Positions 24,601-35,001 of a DNA stretch of 64,000 bases are shown one piece after another. The DNA is from Progne subis subis (Eukaryota > Chordata > Aves > Passeriformes > Hirundinidae): NCBI GenBank assembly GCA_022316685.1, contig JAKJHU010000062.1, positions 1 to 64,000 of the forward strand, given 5' to 3'. Both the position numbers and the translations under genes were made by a program. How positions within the stretch are numbered: position 1 is the first letter of the stretch; each line of letters opens with the position of its first letter. Below the pieces are notes generated by a model, which saw only the letters and a list, made by a program, of their open reading frames with translations, was not told the origin of the DNA and did not search any database.

Positions 24601-26421
24601 CCTCAAGCAAACCTCGCCTCGTCTTCCCTTGTTTGCCAATTTTAAAATCTCTGCCTTGCAGACAAGCCCAAGTAGTCATTTGGATCTCTTTTCCTATCTG
24701 CATATTTTAGCTGAACACTGCAGAGAATCAATCTTCTACTTCTATAAGACAGTTAACTTCACAAAATTGCACACTTCTCTCTCAAACAGCTTACTGATGA
24801 TATTAAAATATTACTGTCTGTCTAAAATGAATTCTTTCAGTGCTACATAAATAACACACTTATGACTCAGTTTCTGTGGAGGAAGCGGTTAATTTCATCC
24901 CTTTGCACTGCACTAATCACCTTTTAATGGCAAACTGTTGCGTAAGATCTGAAAAGAAACATCAGTATACATAAATATTAATAAGTAAATGGCATGTAAT
25001 TCCACACCAGGGATTGCAAAAGAAATGTTGGTTATATTATTTTTTTAAACAAGACAAGTTAAGCTTCTAATAAAAACACCATTAAAGGGAATTGCTAACA
25101 TTTCCCTTGCTGGATATTATTAAGCTATAATCGTCCATCGTTTTAATTCCCTTTAAGTACTTGCATAAATATTTTCACAAATCTTGTCCTCTCAAAGATG
25201 GAACTGGATGTTTAGTTCCATTCCATGCAGGCTTAATTAAAAAAACCTGGAGATTCACTTCCCCATTTCTTTACATGACTTTAAATGATGAGATCTCCAT
25301 GTCTGAGAATCATGAAATGAGAATTTTCTTTGCAGGAGGACTCCCAGCCCCTATTTATTTTGGTGCCTTGATAGACAAGACCTGCTTGAAATGGGGGACA
25401 AAAAGCTGTGGGGGATCTGGATCCTGCCGAGTGTACGACACAAATGAATTCAGGTAATCCTCGTTAGGGTTTGGGAAGTGGGGCAGCAAGGACAGAGGTG
25501 GATTTTCCTCATGTCAACTCTATACACTGATTGGGGTCTAACAGCACCGCAGCTCCTTACTTTGACTAGACCTTAACAGGTAAATAAGTCAATTTTTATT
25601 CAATCTGACATCTAAAACTGCAGGGCACTGCCTTAAGCCAAGAATTAGTTCTTTTGTTGTAGCCTGCAGTGAATAGTTGAATAAGTGCACTGAGTAACTC
25701 TGTGGCACTTTGGCTTTGTGGGATGCTGAAAAACTGTGGAGTACGTGTAGCTCTGCAGATTCTCCCCCTCATCTCTCATTTATTTGCTTCCTATTGTATA
25801 GGACAGCTCACAAAATCCACTTGGACTTCGCAGGACACAAATGACTGAAGAACTGTGGCCAGGAGTGCTGAGTGTGCCAGCGAGGAGCTGGGGAAGGATA
25901 GGAACAATAAGCAAAAAGCCCCAGATCCTCTTTTTTCAGCCCTAAAATAGAGTCTGCTGAATGGCAGCATACTCCAGACATTTCTGCTTTAAGTCTAAGA
26001 CCTGATCTGTCTCTGTCTGGGGCTAAATATCATGAGGTTGTTTGCTTTCTGCCTTTTATTTCTTATTTTAAAACGTGAAACAATACCTGGCTGAGAATGG
26101 ACGGTCTTGTCAAACTGCTCTTTATATCTTACTTGGTTCCATACTGAACTGGAAAGTTTTATTAATATAAATGTATTTTTTTCTCCCCTTTTCCCTAGGA
26201 ATGTCTATCTTGGCCTCATTGCAGGACTACGGGCAGGATGCTGTCTCTTGTACATTGTGCTCTCTGCTTTAATTATGAAACGCTTCAAACCAGATGGAAA
26301 AGAGATGACAGATATTAAAAATGCAGAAAGACCAACCAGCAAAGAACTAGATACTGGCAACAAAAGAGAAATTCTTCCTGGTTCAAGAACCTCAGAGGAG
26401 AGTGAGGAAACTTATATGTAA
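10628..26421 (+). CDS. SLCO1A2: SLCO1A2-like organic anion transporter (OATP1A), complete, 14 coding exons
   Basis: Joined coding exons: 10628-10738, 11936-12077, 12180-12312, 13208-13338, 13545-13691, 16040-16138, 17130-17366, 18494-18658, 19973-20168, 21545-21710, 22500-22681, 24071-24135, 25336-25453, 26199-26421. They total 2115 nt (704 residues plus stop), open throughout, with every junction GT-AG and in phase. The protein has the OATP layout: 12 predicted membrane helices, the family signature [11 protein letters not shown] near residues 263-273, and a cysteine-rich Kazal-like extracellular loop from about residue 454 to 560. Sequons lie in the second (DNSS) and fifth (HNCS, GNSS) extracellular loops. 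The OATP family exchanges organic anions (bile salts, steroid sulfates, thyroid hormone) at the plasma membrane. The 1A2 assignment rests on features such as SGSYMKSM in helix 1, SLPKEG after helix 6, and its position opposite in orientation to the neighbouring SLCO1B/1C1 genes, as in mammals. The family is certain; the exact orthology is inferred. Confidence 0.8.
10850..11460 (+). mobile_element. CR1 LINE 3' fragment in SLCO1A2 intron 1
   Basis: This segment has the typical avian CR1 3' end: a degraded end of the reverse-transcriptase ORF (GAGAAGCTCTGCTGTGAGGA, ...TTCAAGTACCTGAAGGAGCC), then CCCATCCCTGGAAGTGTCCA and the terminal TTCCAACCCAAACCATTCTG with an ATTCTAT-type tail. It is 5'-truncated, as usual for CR1, and lies in the same orientation as the gene. 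Confidence 0.88.
11936..12077 (+). CDS. SLCO1A2: SLCO1A2 exon 2 (helix 1 to start of helix 2)
   Basis: This 142-nt exon follows the acceptor cttttcag and ends at gatag|gtatat. It encodes residues 38-85, including [20 protein letters not shown] and [20 protein letters not shown], a hallmark OATP N-terminal segment. The length matches exon 2 of the neighbouring SLCO1B gene. Confidence 0.95.
12180..12312 (+). CDS. SLCO1A2: SLCO1A2 exon 3 (helices 2-3)
   Basis: This 133-nt exon runs between ttgatgcag and cg|gtaaat. It encodes residues 85-129 with [18 protein letters not shown] and PQFLMGR, the conserved OATP helix 2, loop and helix 3 block. Confidence 0.95.
12581..12635. repeat. (TA)n/(CA)n/(TA)n microsatellite in SLCO1A2 intron 3
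   Basis: Two blocks of CA flanked by TA repeats. Confidence 0.9.
13208..13338 (+). CDS. SLCO1A2: SLCO1A2 exon 4 (extracellular loop 2, variable)
   Basis: This 131-nt exon runs between gttttccag and gctg|gtaaga. It encodes residues 129-173, starting YNYERIT and rich in Ser/Thr, with a sequon at DNSS and one cysteine. This loop is the most divergent part of the family: the SLCO1B exon 4 is 116 nt and shares only the YxYE start. Confidence 0.9.
13545..13691 (+). CDS. SLCO1A2: SLCO1A2 exon 5 (helix 4)
   Basis: This 147-nt exon runs between attgcctgcag and catag|gtaatg. It encodes residues 173-222 with [20 protein letters not shown] and [15 protein letters not shown], a strongly conserved OATP motif. 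Confidence 0.96.
   Translation, partial: DVRKQRIPICGSLCWWGTFCVGLGRHQLCHWEFHILMIFLKKKIQHFT
13692..16039 (+). other. SLCO1A2 intron 5, mostly unique sequence
   Basis: This intron of about 2.3 kb holds a low-complexity A/C tract at 13804-13920 near its start. It includes an open frame at 14651-15061 that lacks any recognisable motif and is AT-rich chance coding. I see nothing else. Confidence 0.6.
13804..13920. repeat. A/C low-complexity tract (AAACC/AAAC repeats, C and A runs)
   Basis: Poly-A, about four AAACC units, AAAC units, a run of C and then a long run of A. It is the kind of tract prone to length error. Confidence 0.9.
16040..16138 (+). CDS. SLCO1A2: SLCO1A2 exon 6 (helix 5)
   Basis: This 99-nt exon runs between tctcttccag and cattg|gtgagg. 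It encodes residues 222-255 with [20 protein letters not shown] and VDIGVVD, conserved in OATPs. Confidence 0.96.
16792..16960 (+). mobile_element. CR1 LINE 3' fragment in SLCO1A2 intron 6
   Basis: It contains AGAAGCTGTGGCTGCCCCAT, CCTGGAAGTGTCCAAGGCCA and the end TTAAAGGTCCCTTCCAACAT with a GATTCTAT tail, all standard CR1 3' sequence. Confidence 0.88.
17130..17366 (+). CDS. SLCO1A2: SLCO1A2 exon 7 (OATP signature, helix 6, cytoplasmic loop 3)
   Basis: This 237-nt exon runs between attttatag and aaaag|gtgaaa. It encodes residues 255-334. It holds the family signature [11 protein letters not shown] at the outer edge of helix 6, then [10 protein letters not shown] and a hydrophilic loop. The SLPKEG tract resembles OATP1A2 more than the other two subfamilies. 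Confidence 0.95.
18494..18658 (+). CDS. SLCO1A2: SLCO1A2 exon 8 (helix 7)
   Basis: This 165-nt exon runs between ctccattgcag and taattg|gtaggt. It encodes residues 334-389 with [18 protein letters not shown] and [19 protein letters not shown], the OATP helix 7 and following loop. Confidence 0.95.
18659..19972 (+). other. SLCO1A2 intron 8, no features
   Basis: AT-rich unique sequence with a short poly-T run near 19020. I see no exon, repeat or site worth naming. Confidence 0.5.
19973..20168 (+). CDS. SLCO1A2: SLCO1A2 exon 9 (helices 8-9)
   Basis: This 196-nt exon starts after ctatttgcag. It encodes residues 389-454 with [17 protein letters not shown] and [11 protein letters not shown] place the donor at ctctgg|gtttgt, which keeps the phase and gives the same exon length as in SLCO1B (196 nt). 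The donor is a weaker GT match than its neighbours. Confidence 0.92.
21545..21710 (+). CDS. SLCO1A2: SLCO1A2 exon 10 (Kazal-like domain, first part)
   Basis: This 166-nt exon runs between ttggtctccag and aatatg|gtaaat. It encodes residues 454-509 with [20 protein letters not shown] and ACFAGCKSS, the cysteine-rich Kazal-like module of the large fifth extracellular loop. Confidence 0.95.
22500..22681 (+). CDS. SLCO1A2: SLCO1A2 exon 11 (end of Kazal loop, helix 10)
   Basis: This 182-nt exon runs between tcctttcag and tttag|gtgaaa. It encodes residues 510-570 with [12 protein letters not shown], sequons at NCS and NSS, the last loop cysteines and helix 10 ([12 protein letters not shown]). Its length leaves the next exon in frame, unlike SLCO1B exon 11. 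Confidence 0.94.
22682..24070 (+). other. SLCO1A2 intron 11, no coding features
   Basis: It contains a poly-T run near 23144-23162 and a slightly GC-richer stretch at 23.4-24.0 kb. No exon-like segment passes in phase. Confidence 0.5.
24071..24135 (+). CDS. SLCO1A2: SLCO1A2 exon 12
   Basis: This 65-nt exon runs between ttcctttccag and actag|gtaaga. It encodes residues 570-592 ([20 protein letters not shown]), the conserved cytoplasmic loop and start of helix 11. SLCO1B and SLCO1C1 exon 12 are also 65 nt. Confidence 0.94.
25336..25453 (+). CDS. SLCO1A2: SLCO1A2 exon 13 (helix 11, extracellular loop 6)
   Basis: This 118-nt exon runs between tctttgcag and ttcag|gtaatc. It encodes residues 592-631 with [20 protein letters not shown] and a cysteine-containing loop [11 protein letters not shown]. 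The length matches exon 13 of the two neighbouring genes. Confidence 0.96.
26199..26421 (+). CDS. SLCO1A2: SLCO1A2 exon 14 (helix 12, C-terminal tail, stop)
   Basis: This exon follows the acceptor ttttccctag and encodes residue 631 to the end: [13 protein letters not shown], helix 12, then a charged cytoplasmic tail ending EESEETYM and TAA at 26419-26421. The tail lacks the KTKL-type PDZ ligand of mammalian OATP1A proteins. Confidence 0.95.
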
Positions 26422-27090
26422 AAAAGAAACAAGGTCTTTTGTAACTTTGCCTACCCTTCAGTTTTTCTGAGCACAAAAGGAGTCTAATTACTGACTTCAA
26501 CAACTAGTTTACATTTTGGGAGTTCCAAAAATATCTTTGAACATTGGCTTTTTATTTGCTTTACCTTATCTTCTTCCTTTTCTCATCTGAAACAACAATA
26601 AGGGGAAAAGGTGTTCAAAATTTTGGGGAACTCTCCCATCCTCCTGCTCTCAGTCCCTTTCTAGACCAACAGTAGGACAAGCCAAAATTTTGCAAATGTC
26701 ATAGATTTGATCATGATTGAAAAAATCAAGAAGAAGAAATCCACAATAAGCTGCTTTGACATTTTTCACTGAGTTTATTTCAAGTCCTCTTGCTCTGTAT
26801 TTAGTCCTACAGCTCCACATGGCAAATCAAGTTGCACTTGGGCTTCTTTGATGGCCTTTGCTGTGTGGGGTTCATGACCAGAGCTCGTCGTTCCAGACCT
26901 GGTCCCGTGGCCAGGTGAGACCCTGGGGGCTCTCAGTGAGCACCCTTGGAACTCAAACTGCCCTGCAGCTCCGGGGTTTGGCTTGGAAGTGCTAAACAGT
27001 CAAAGTGGAAAACAAATGAAGAAAGTGGTGTGTTAATTTTTGCAGCACATCTCAGCAACGGGTTTGAGAAATATCACTCTGAACAGATGC

Positions 27091-27096
27091 AATAAA
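27091..27096 (+). terminator. Candidate polyadenylation signal of SLCO1A2
   Basis: A canonical AATAAA lies about 670 bases after the stop and is followed by a T-rich stretch near 27120. It is the first perfect hexamer I see downstream, so a 3' UTR of roughly 0.7 kb is plausible. Confidence 0.5.
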
Positions 27097-28751
27097 GTGA
27101 TAGGTGTTTAAGCTTCTTTGATTTTTTTTTTTTTCCTGGTGTTTGTGTGGAGGGAAGGGAAGGCATTTTTATCCTAAGGACAATTTTATTTGTACCACAG
27201 ATATATATGTATATAAATTCCCTTCCTTGTTCAAGTAAACAAAGTTTTTCCTTCAGTAAGCCTTGAAATACAGTACTGAGTACTTGAAAATTCACAGCTT
27301 TTCACAGGCAGCTTTGTCCAGAGAAAAGCTTTATTAAAGGAAGCTTGCAAGAGTTATTAAAAGGGGAAAGAAATCTCTAGAAATACTATTAGTGTGATTT
27401 TTTTGTTGTTGTTGACAGCTCTCAGCATGTACCTTTGCAAAACGACAAAACTTACTTAGTGAGATCACTTTAGATTTTGTCTCCATCACCACAGGCATTT
27501 TGTTTTATTTTCTGGAGGGTATCTCCTCTCCCTGAAATTCTGTGCAGAAACCGAAAATTAGGAAACAAAATTTCTTTCCGAATTTTAAATTTCCTTAGGC
27601 TATGGAAAAGTGATAACAGACAAAGAAAATCTACCACACTTTATCCGAGAAAGTAGCAGATCAGAGGGCTAAAGAGAGGGACTCTCCATATTAAATGATT
27701 TTCTGACTTTTCTTCCAGCATCTGCCCCATGTAAGTGCAAGAACAGGGATGGGAAAAGGGTTGGTGTGATACTTCCTGAAAGGATGTCCTCATATCCTGG
27801 CCTTTGGGGGCGGAGTTGTTTGAATTTTATTGCTTAAAGACAATGATGAGCACATTTAGATTTTACATTTTACATTCACAGCTGTGATTATAAACTTCCA
27901 GCAGATATGGGCAAGGTGTGCCTATTATAAGAAATGAAATGAAGAGCACTCTAGTACAGAAGATATCAATAGTGCATCCAGGTCTGGAAATTATTAAAGA
28001 AAAATCCAAGTTGCAGCAACCTCAGGAACTGCGCACAGAGAAAATCATGGTGTGTCATTCTCCATCTGTATTTTAACATTGAATAAATGCCTTGGCGGTT
28101 CCAGAAAATTCCTGGTCTGTGCCAGACATAGAGTCAGTCAGGTGACTCACACTAACATAATTTACATCATTCCCCTTTTACTTCTGTTGTTTGGGTATTT
28201 ATTTCTGTACACTGTGCTGTTGGGTTTGTGACTTTTCTTTTTATTTTAATATTATAGGGGTTTTTTTTTGACAGGGGCATCTTGATTTGCCCAGCAGGTA
28301 ATGTTTTATCAAAGGTGTGTTGATAATTGATGTCAGACTGGAAATGAGATTCTGGTCAGATCTGATGATTCATGCCCAGATATTTACCCCAGATGAAACT
28401 CAGCAGAATGAAGTTTTTTCAAACAAATAAGAATTAACATCATTCATCATAACAGTCCCAAATCAATAATAGCACAAGCCCTGCCACAGGTAGTTTTAAA
28501 TGAGCCTCTCACTCAGTATTCTGACAACTCCAAGGCTCTCCCACTTCCCTGTGTTTCCAACATGTACTGGTTTTTAAGTGCAAATATAGCACTCTCCTGT
28601 GAACAGAAGGTAGAATTTTCTTCAAGGGAACAGCTTGTACTTCAACAGCCAACTTGTACAGAACGTGCAAAAAATTAAATAGGTGGTTGTAATAAATATG
28701 ATAGACCAAGTTCAGTAAATCAAAATTTAGAATTTAGAATTTGCCACAATT

Positions 28752-29280
28752 AAAAAGGACAGCGTCGAACCCCGGGGTTTCGGCGCTGGGTGAACACAGT
28801 AACACACTCTGTCAGTATGTCACCCCCTGAGTTCACATTTCTGGTTTGGAGCTGTCTCTTTTTATACACTGGATCGCTGAGAGAAAATCGGGACCCCAAG
28901 ACTCCGTCTTCCGAGGCAGCCTCATTAGATATTCATGTTCGGGTTCTGGTGTGTTTGAATGGATTTGCTCTGGAAGACAATGTCCTTGATGGCTGTGTCC
29001 AGGTGTGGTGTAGAGATGTTAATGTCAGGAGGAGACGGATGAGATATCGATCTGGTGTGATCATTCAGTTCTCCGGGTTCTCCATCTCCCTTTTCCGTCG
29101 TTTTTGTTCTCCTCTAACGATTCCCAGCAGAAGTTTTCTCGTGTCCCTTTTCGTGTAATTCTTGGCATAGTTTCTCATGTCCCTCCCGTACAAAATCTAG
29201 CAAAAGAATTCCTTGTGCCCCCCCCTCCGTGCTGTTTCAGTCCCAGTTAACCCATTGTATACTCGATTAGAAATAAAATT
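28752..29280 (-). mobile_element. Probable LTR or ERV-derived block
   Basis: This CpG-containing block stands out from AT-rich flanks. On the minus strand it has a TATA-like GTATAAAAAGAGAC, then about 120 bases on a CpG-rich GCGCCGAAACCCCGGGGTTC, and a purine-rich stretch before it. That order resembles an LTR with promoter and R/U5. I could not fix both ends or a target-site duplication, and no retroviral ORF is present. The 122-codon open frame on the plus strand has no recognisable motif. Confidence 0.42.
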
Positions 29281-31220
29281 TACATTTACAGAGAATAAAT
29301 TACATATTATAACATTTAACATGAATTAACTTTAGGACATATATCACAGTGGTCAACCAAGCAGCATTTTCCAAAAGCTTTTTATCTCCTTGCTTCTCAC
29401 AAGAGAGAAGAAGTAAAAACATTCTCCCTTCTAATTCCTCCTGCTCCAAAGGCAAGGCTTGACCAGCCTGAGAGGCAGATGGGGCCCTGGGACTCTGATT
29501 TGATTGCAAAATCACATTACTGACTCCAGGATCAAAACTGGTATCTTCATCCTGTGTGAGGGCTGTAACGTCTCTGAGCTCCATCACTGGGAAAATCCTC
29601 CAGGAAAGAAGAAAAACCTGTTGCCTTCTAAGTTCATAAGAGAAACTGTTAACCAAGAAAGCCATTGTAGAGGCAAATTTGCAAGTCTACTAAATCAGGC
29701 ATGCTTTCAAGTAGAGACTACAAACCATGTATTTTAGGGATCATTATGGAGAGCTTGATGGGCCATAAAACGTGGTAAGTCCACTAAAGTCAGCGGACAA
29801 ATAAAAAAGGCAGTGAGTTCTCATCAGCCTGTGGGAGATTTAAGGGCATGAGCTTTGTGTTTACCCAACTCTTCTCTGAGGATATCAAAAAGCTCTTCAG
29901 TGGCATTTTCAAAGTCCTTCTGTCAGAATAACTACACAAGACAGAAGACAGCTCAGTTATCTGGCATTTCTTTGCTTTTAGATATACAACCAAGCAGACA
30001 TAATGACCTGTGACTGCCTGTTTTTATGATGTTTTCTAGTTGTTTATCAAAGGAATAGAAAAAAAACCCCAGCATCCCTAAACCCACAGTTTTCTCTATG
30101 CATTAGAATCACGTACTCTACAAAAACCAAGCCCTCCTATGGCTTTTTTGTCTCCATTATCAACAACTCCTGCCTTCCCTGGCACAAAAATAAGTTGGGA
30201 ATAAGTAGTAGTTGTTGCAGAATAAACAGAAAATACCTCGGGCTGTCAACTTAAATTTAAACCATTCAAAATATTTTTATAACATAAGAGAGAGATAATA
30301 TTAGATTTATTCTACCAGTTTTCACTGTGGAGTATATTGTCATTTTGCCTTCCCCAAGTCTGAAATATGGTCAAAGTTTTTACCAGCTGAAGCTGTTAAT
30401 ATGATCTGAAACACGTTTATTGATTATTTTTCTCCAGTGTTACTTCCCATTTAATTCATGTATTTATTCTGAACTGTATAAATATAACTAAATCACAGTT
30501 CAGGTTGGGGCTTGTTTTCCAATGGGACCAAATGCTGATTTTTTTAGTTAGGTGTTCTAAACATGCTGCAATGTGATTCCTACTTTTAGTAAAAAATGAA
30601 GTAAATCTTGAGTGATTAACAATATCAGAAAGCAACAAGTCATAAGATTTGTGTAGATCAGCTACTTGAACTTAAATGAGTGGTAATAAAGTAATTGTTA
30701 CAAGAAAAATACAGGTCGTGACAAAATATTCTGGTGGAATCCTTGAGATTTGGTCAGAAAAAATTTACAGGGAAAAAACCCTGGGAAGTGTTACTAAAAT
30801 TCTTATAACAGATTTGCATCTTAAACCAGAGACATTCTGAGTCAGTGACTGTCAAACCTAAATAATTCATCTCCTCAGCTGTGTTGCACTATAAGGCATT
30901 TATATAAAATGCAATATTTTCTTCTCTAAAGTCACCAGGTGGGAAATGATCAAAAGTTTCCTGTTTCTCAGTAGGAGATATTGCAGCATAAATGAATGAG
31001 TGCTCTTCTTATCTGCAAAAACCATAAATGACTTAATCTCCTTTGAATGCATATTTATTTTAATAACATCTTATCAATGGAACACTGATATTACATATTA
31101 TTACCCCTAAAATTAGTATTACACTAGGTGACATAATCACAGGTTTTGTGCTGAGTCCTGGCTCAAAGGACAAGATCAATGAAACCTGAAATATGACTCC
31201 TGTACTAGTAGCAGGCAATT

Positions 31221-31291
31221 AAAATAAAATAAAATAAAATAAAATAAAATAAAATAAAATAAAATAAAATAAAAATAATAATAATAATAAT
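31221..31291. repeat. (AAAAT)n pentanucleotide followed by (ATA)n
   Basis: Eleven or so uninterrupted AAAAT units and then ATA triplets. Confidence 0.95.
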
Positions 31292-31788
31292 TCTGAAATA
31301 TCTGAGAGGTCCTACCAGGTTTTCTGTACTGATTGTTTCAACATTTTTTTTAATAAGGTGCAGGTGCATGGGTCAGAAAACCATCTCCTTAACATGACAT
31401 ATAGATAGATTTCTATATAGAATTTTATTCTTCACAACCAGTACAAGGTATGAATCACATGAGATTATAATGGCCAAATATAATATTATATCAGTTGGAG
31501 AATGGCTTGTCAGGATACCTGGTTTGCAGAGTGCAACATGTCAGCACATGAATAAAATTGCAAATAAAGAGAAGAATGTGCTTTAGGAGACTCTGAAAAA
31601 ATTTCCCGTCAATGCTTATAAGTATGGATCTGCATCTTAAAAAGATGATAATGAGTTTAGAGGAAGAATTTCATTTTTGGGTGTCCTATTTTAAGTAATT
31701 TGTTTAACAATTTTGAGTTAAAAATCATTAATGCTCAGAAGTCTGAAAAAATCTAGCACCGGGCTCACTGAATAAAACATCTTTTCAC

Positions 31789-31789
31789 C

Positions 31790-31839
<50 letters not shown>

Positions 31840-31846
31840 AAGAAAA
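31789..31846. repeat. Poly-A followed by (GA)n
   Basis: About 28 A bases and then about ten GA units. Confidence 0.95.
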
Positions 31847-34299
31847 TCACCTCAAAAAACAATTTTAATTTTATTTTTCAGTGTTTTGTAAAGTGTCACT
31901 TCAAAGCAAGCACACAAACAGGTTCAGCCCTTCTGAAGATAATGAATGTTTGTCAATCCCCAACTGTTCCAATCTCGTATTTGCTTTAGCCTGCGAACAC
32001 CTGACCTTATTTTGATTGGAAAAATGGCGAGATCATAAAGTTATAAATCAATATATAAAACAAGAGGAAGCTTACATTGAATTCAAAGGTATGATCACAG
32101 CTGAGTCAGCTGAAACTACTGAAACTGCCTGGCACCTGTTCAAGTGCTGAAAAAGGCACCTGCTACAGATTCTGGGAAGGTGCTTGGAAAGCCAAAATCC
32201 CTGTGCTGGAAACTGAAAGGCAAAGGCATGTTCATAATTGCTGTCATTTGCAGCTTGATGAATCAAACCTAAACTTCCAGTGGCAGAACTGTTGTCTCCA
32301 GGCAAAAAATTACTCTTTGGTCAAGAAATGAAAGGGTGGGAACTTCAGAAAAAATAATTTTTCCAAAATACTTATAAGCTGCATATAATATAATTTTTCA
32401 GACATGCAAAAGTCACCCAGAATGAGGGAACACCTTGGTAACTGTTCATAAATAACATCACTTCCTGATTTTTGAAGCTGTATCTCTTCAGATTAGGAAA
32501 TATATCCTAAAGCCCTTCTTTTCTTGTTTGTTTACTATCATCTAACTCATACAAATGGAAGCTTTCAAAGCCCTTACACAGTTCTGTTCCAGTACTGAAC
32601 ATGAGCCAAACTTTTTGGAACCAAATCCATTGGGATGCCTTTATAAAGTAAACCTAAAAGGTATATTTTGAATAAGGAATTTGACTTATAAATCTGGTTT
32701 ATAAGTGCTTTGGGAAATGTTTTTACCTAGCTTGCCTTTCTTGACTGAAGAAATAAAGACTGTAACAGAGTAAGAGAGTGAATGCAAACATCCCAAATGC
32801 CAAGGTAATCTGTTCCACTTCAGTGTGTCAAAAAATGTCTTCTTTGAGGGTATCAGATCCTCCAAGCAAAGTTTTGGAAGATAAAGGACATCTCGTGTCA
32901 GATCATTCAAATGTTTATGTGTAATACATAATTATTTCCAGCTCAGTTTTTCTCTCTTCTCTGACTCCATAGTGTTGATAGAGACTGATCTAAGAGCTGA
33001 AGATACAGATGGAAAGTTTGGTGGAAATACCATGATTTCCGCTTTTTTTTTTTTCCTTTTTTTTCTTTTTTTTTTCTTTTTTTTTTCTTTTTGCTGTAGA
33101 TCCCAGAAGACATCTGAGAGGAAAACTGAGGAGCAGAAAGGAACAAAAACAGTTCCTGCTGATCACTGAGCTGTCACTGCAGAGGGTAAGTCACAGCACT
33201 TAGAAAGAAGTGATTACAAGTAGGGCAGTAATTCCTTAACAGGATTTTCTCTTTCAAGCTGCACAGTGCATGAACTCACTCCAGCAACAACACAAACAAC
33301 CCCAGTCCTGCCTGCAGCCCCTACACAGAGATCTCTTTTTCTTTTTTTCTTTTTTTTTTTAATCAAGTGGGCTGGATTATTTGCAGATTTTCATTTTTAA
33401 CACCAAATGTTGGACCAATTTATTCTCCCTTACTGTAATCAATTCTGTTCCTTTTATTTCCTTTTTTTTTCGCTCTCTTAATTCAGCTTTCAAAATAACA
33501 CCTAAGAGCTGGTGTCTTGCAGAGACTGCCCGTGTGTGCTCTCTGCACTGCTTTGATAACTGTTTCCACCATCTCATCTGTCTTCAGAGGTATAATAATT
33601 TAGGCAATACATCGATTTGACACATTTTTATTTTGATTTTGGCCCATCCATACTTCCTTAAGTACGTGCTGCCACATCAGTTCTGTTCTCCATTTATTAA
33701 AGTGTTCAGTTCCCCCAAACATTTTAAGGATCAACAGGAGAGTATTTGTTCAATAAATTGCCTGCAGTTTTTTCCATGCCAATATTGACATTTTTTTGTG
33801 AGTTCAAATTGACTGTAAAGTGCATCCCTTCTCCATTAGTGTCATCAATATAGAGATAATCACAAGGGACCCAGAGACAGTTCCAGACCTACTAATGCTT
33901 GGATGACCTTAAGATATAGCTGTTGAAATTCCTGTATCCCTGGAGGATTTGTGAAACAGGGCTGGAATAAGGGCATTTGTGAGACCTGGATGGCAAAAGC
34001 GTTTCTTACTCTCCATAATGCTTCTTTTTGTCCAACTCAATGCATTCCTGAAGTCAAGGAAAACAACAAACAACTTGAAATCCTGTCTATTAATATGAGG
34101 ATTAAAAAAAGACTAGTGGGCTGAAATTAATGATGATTCAGAAATGAGTCAGCTATTGAATTCTCCTTCAGAACCTGTTTTCAACAAGGGGAAAAAAATA
34201 GTATGAATAATTGGAAGCTAAGGAGCTTTTGCAAGTAAATACTTGCAGCTACTTAGTGTAAGAAATTCCAGAAAACATGCACGACAAGGAGCACAACAA

Positions 34300-34300
<1 letters not shown>

Positions 34301-34331
<31 letters not shown>
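34301..34331. repeat. Poly-A run
   Basis: About 30 consecutive A bases, possibly the tail of an unrecognised retroposed element. Confidence 0.9.
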
Positions 34332-34333
<2 letters not shown>

Positions 34334-34904
34334 AGTGTTGTTACTGCAGGTGTCTTTTAAAAATAATTGATAACTGCTAGGATTTCAGGTGAAAGACCTG
34401 ACTGCATATAAGACATTTTTCCTTGGCGTGAGTTGATCCATCCCTGGTGAGGTTGTGACCCTAATCCCACAGGGCACTCAGGGTGGGCTTGCACAGAACT
34501 CCAGGCTGTTCCTTATGTTTTCATATTGCACACTGATGCATTAAATGTTATCTTTTAAATTTCCAGAGTTTTGTTAGAAATAAAAATGCATGTGTTTGTT
34601 TAAAACCAAAGCCAGTTTTGTGGTTCTGTTGTTTTTTGGCAAAATGGCCATTTTGCCAAAAAAAAAAATTTTAAAAAAGAACAGTGATAACATTTAACAC
34701 TGCTTTAGATGATAACCAATGAGTTCACCTACCAGTCTGGACAAAGTCAAATTACTCACTCCTGCTGGATTTGAATTAGTAGAGACCTTGTCACCAGAAC
34801 AAAACTGACAGATTTTTTTTGTGTGTATGTCCTATGTCTGCAATGTATTTTATTGCCTGTAGATTCTACTCCAGAATAAACCTATGGCAACATCAATGGG
34901 GTGG

Positions 34905-34961
34905 TATGCACCATATTAAAATTCTATATATATATGTATGTATGTATGTATGCACCATATT

Positions 34962-35000
<39 letters not shown>
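34905..35000. repeat. TA/TATG microsatellite with duplicated flank
   Basis: The 20-mer GTATGCACCATATTAAAATT occurs twice, separated by TA and TATG repeats, and the second copy is followed by a longer TA run. Confidence 0.85.

Positions 35001-35001
<1 letters not shown>

Noticed and set aside
28790..29158. 122-codon open frame as a host or retroviral gene
   Set aside because: It runs through the LTR-like block on the opposite strand to its TATA-like box and shows no retroviral motif.
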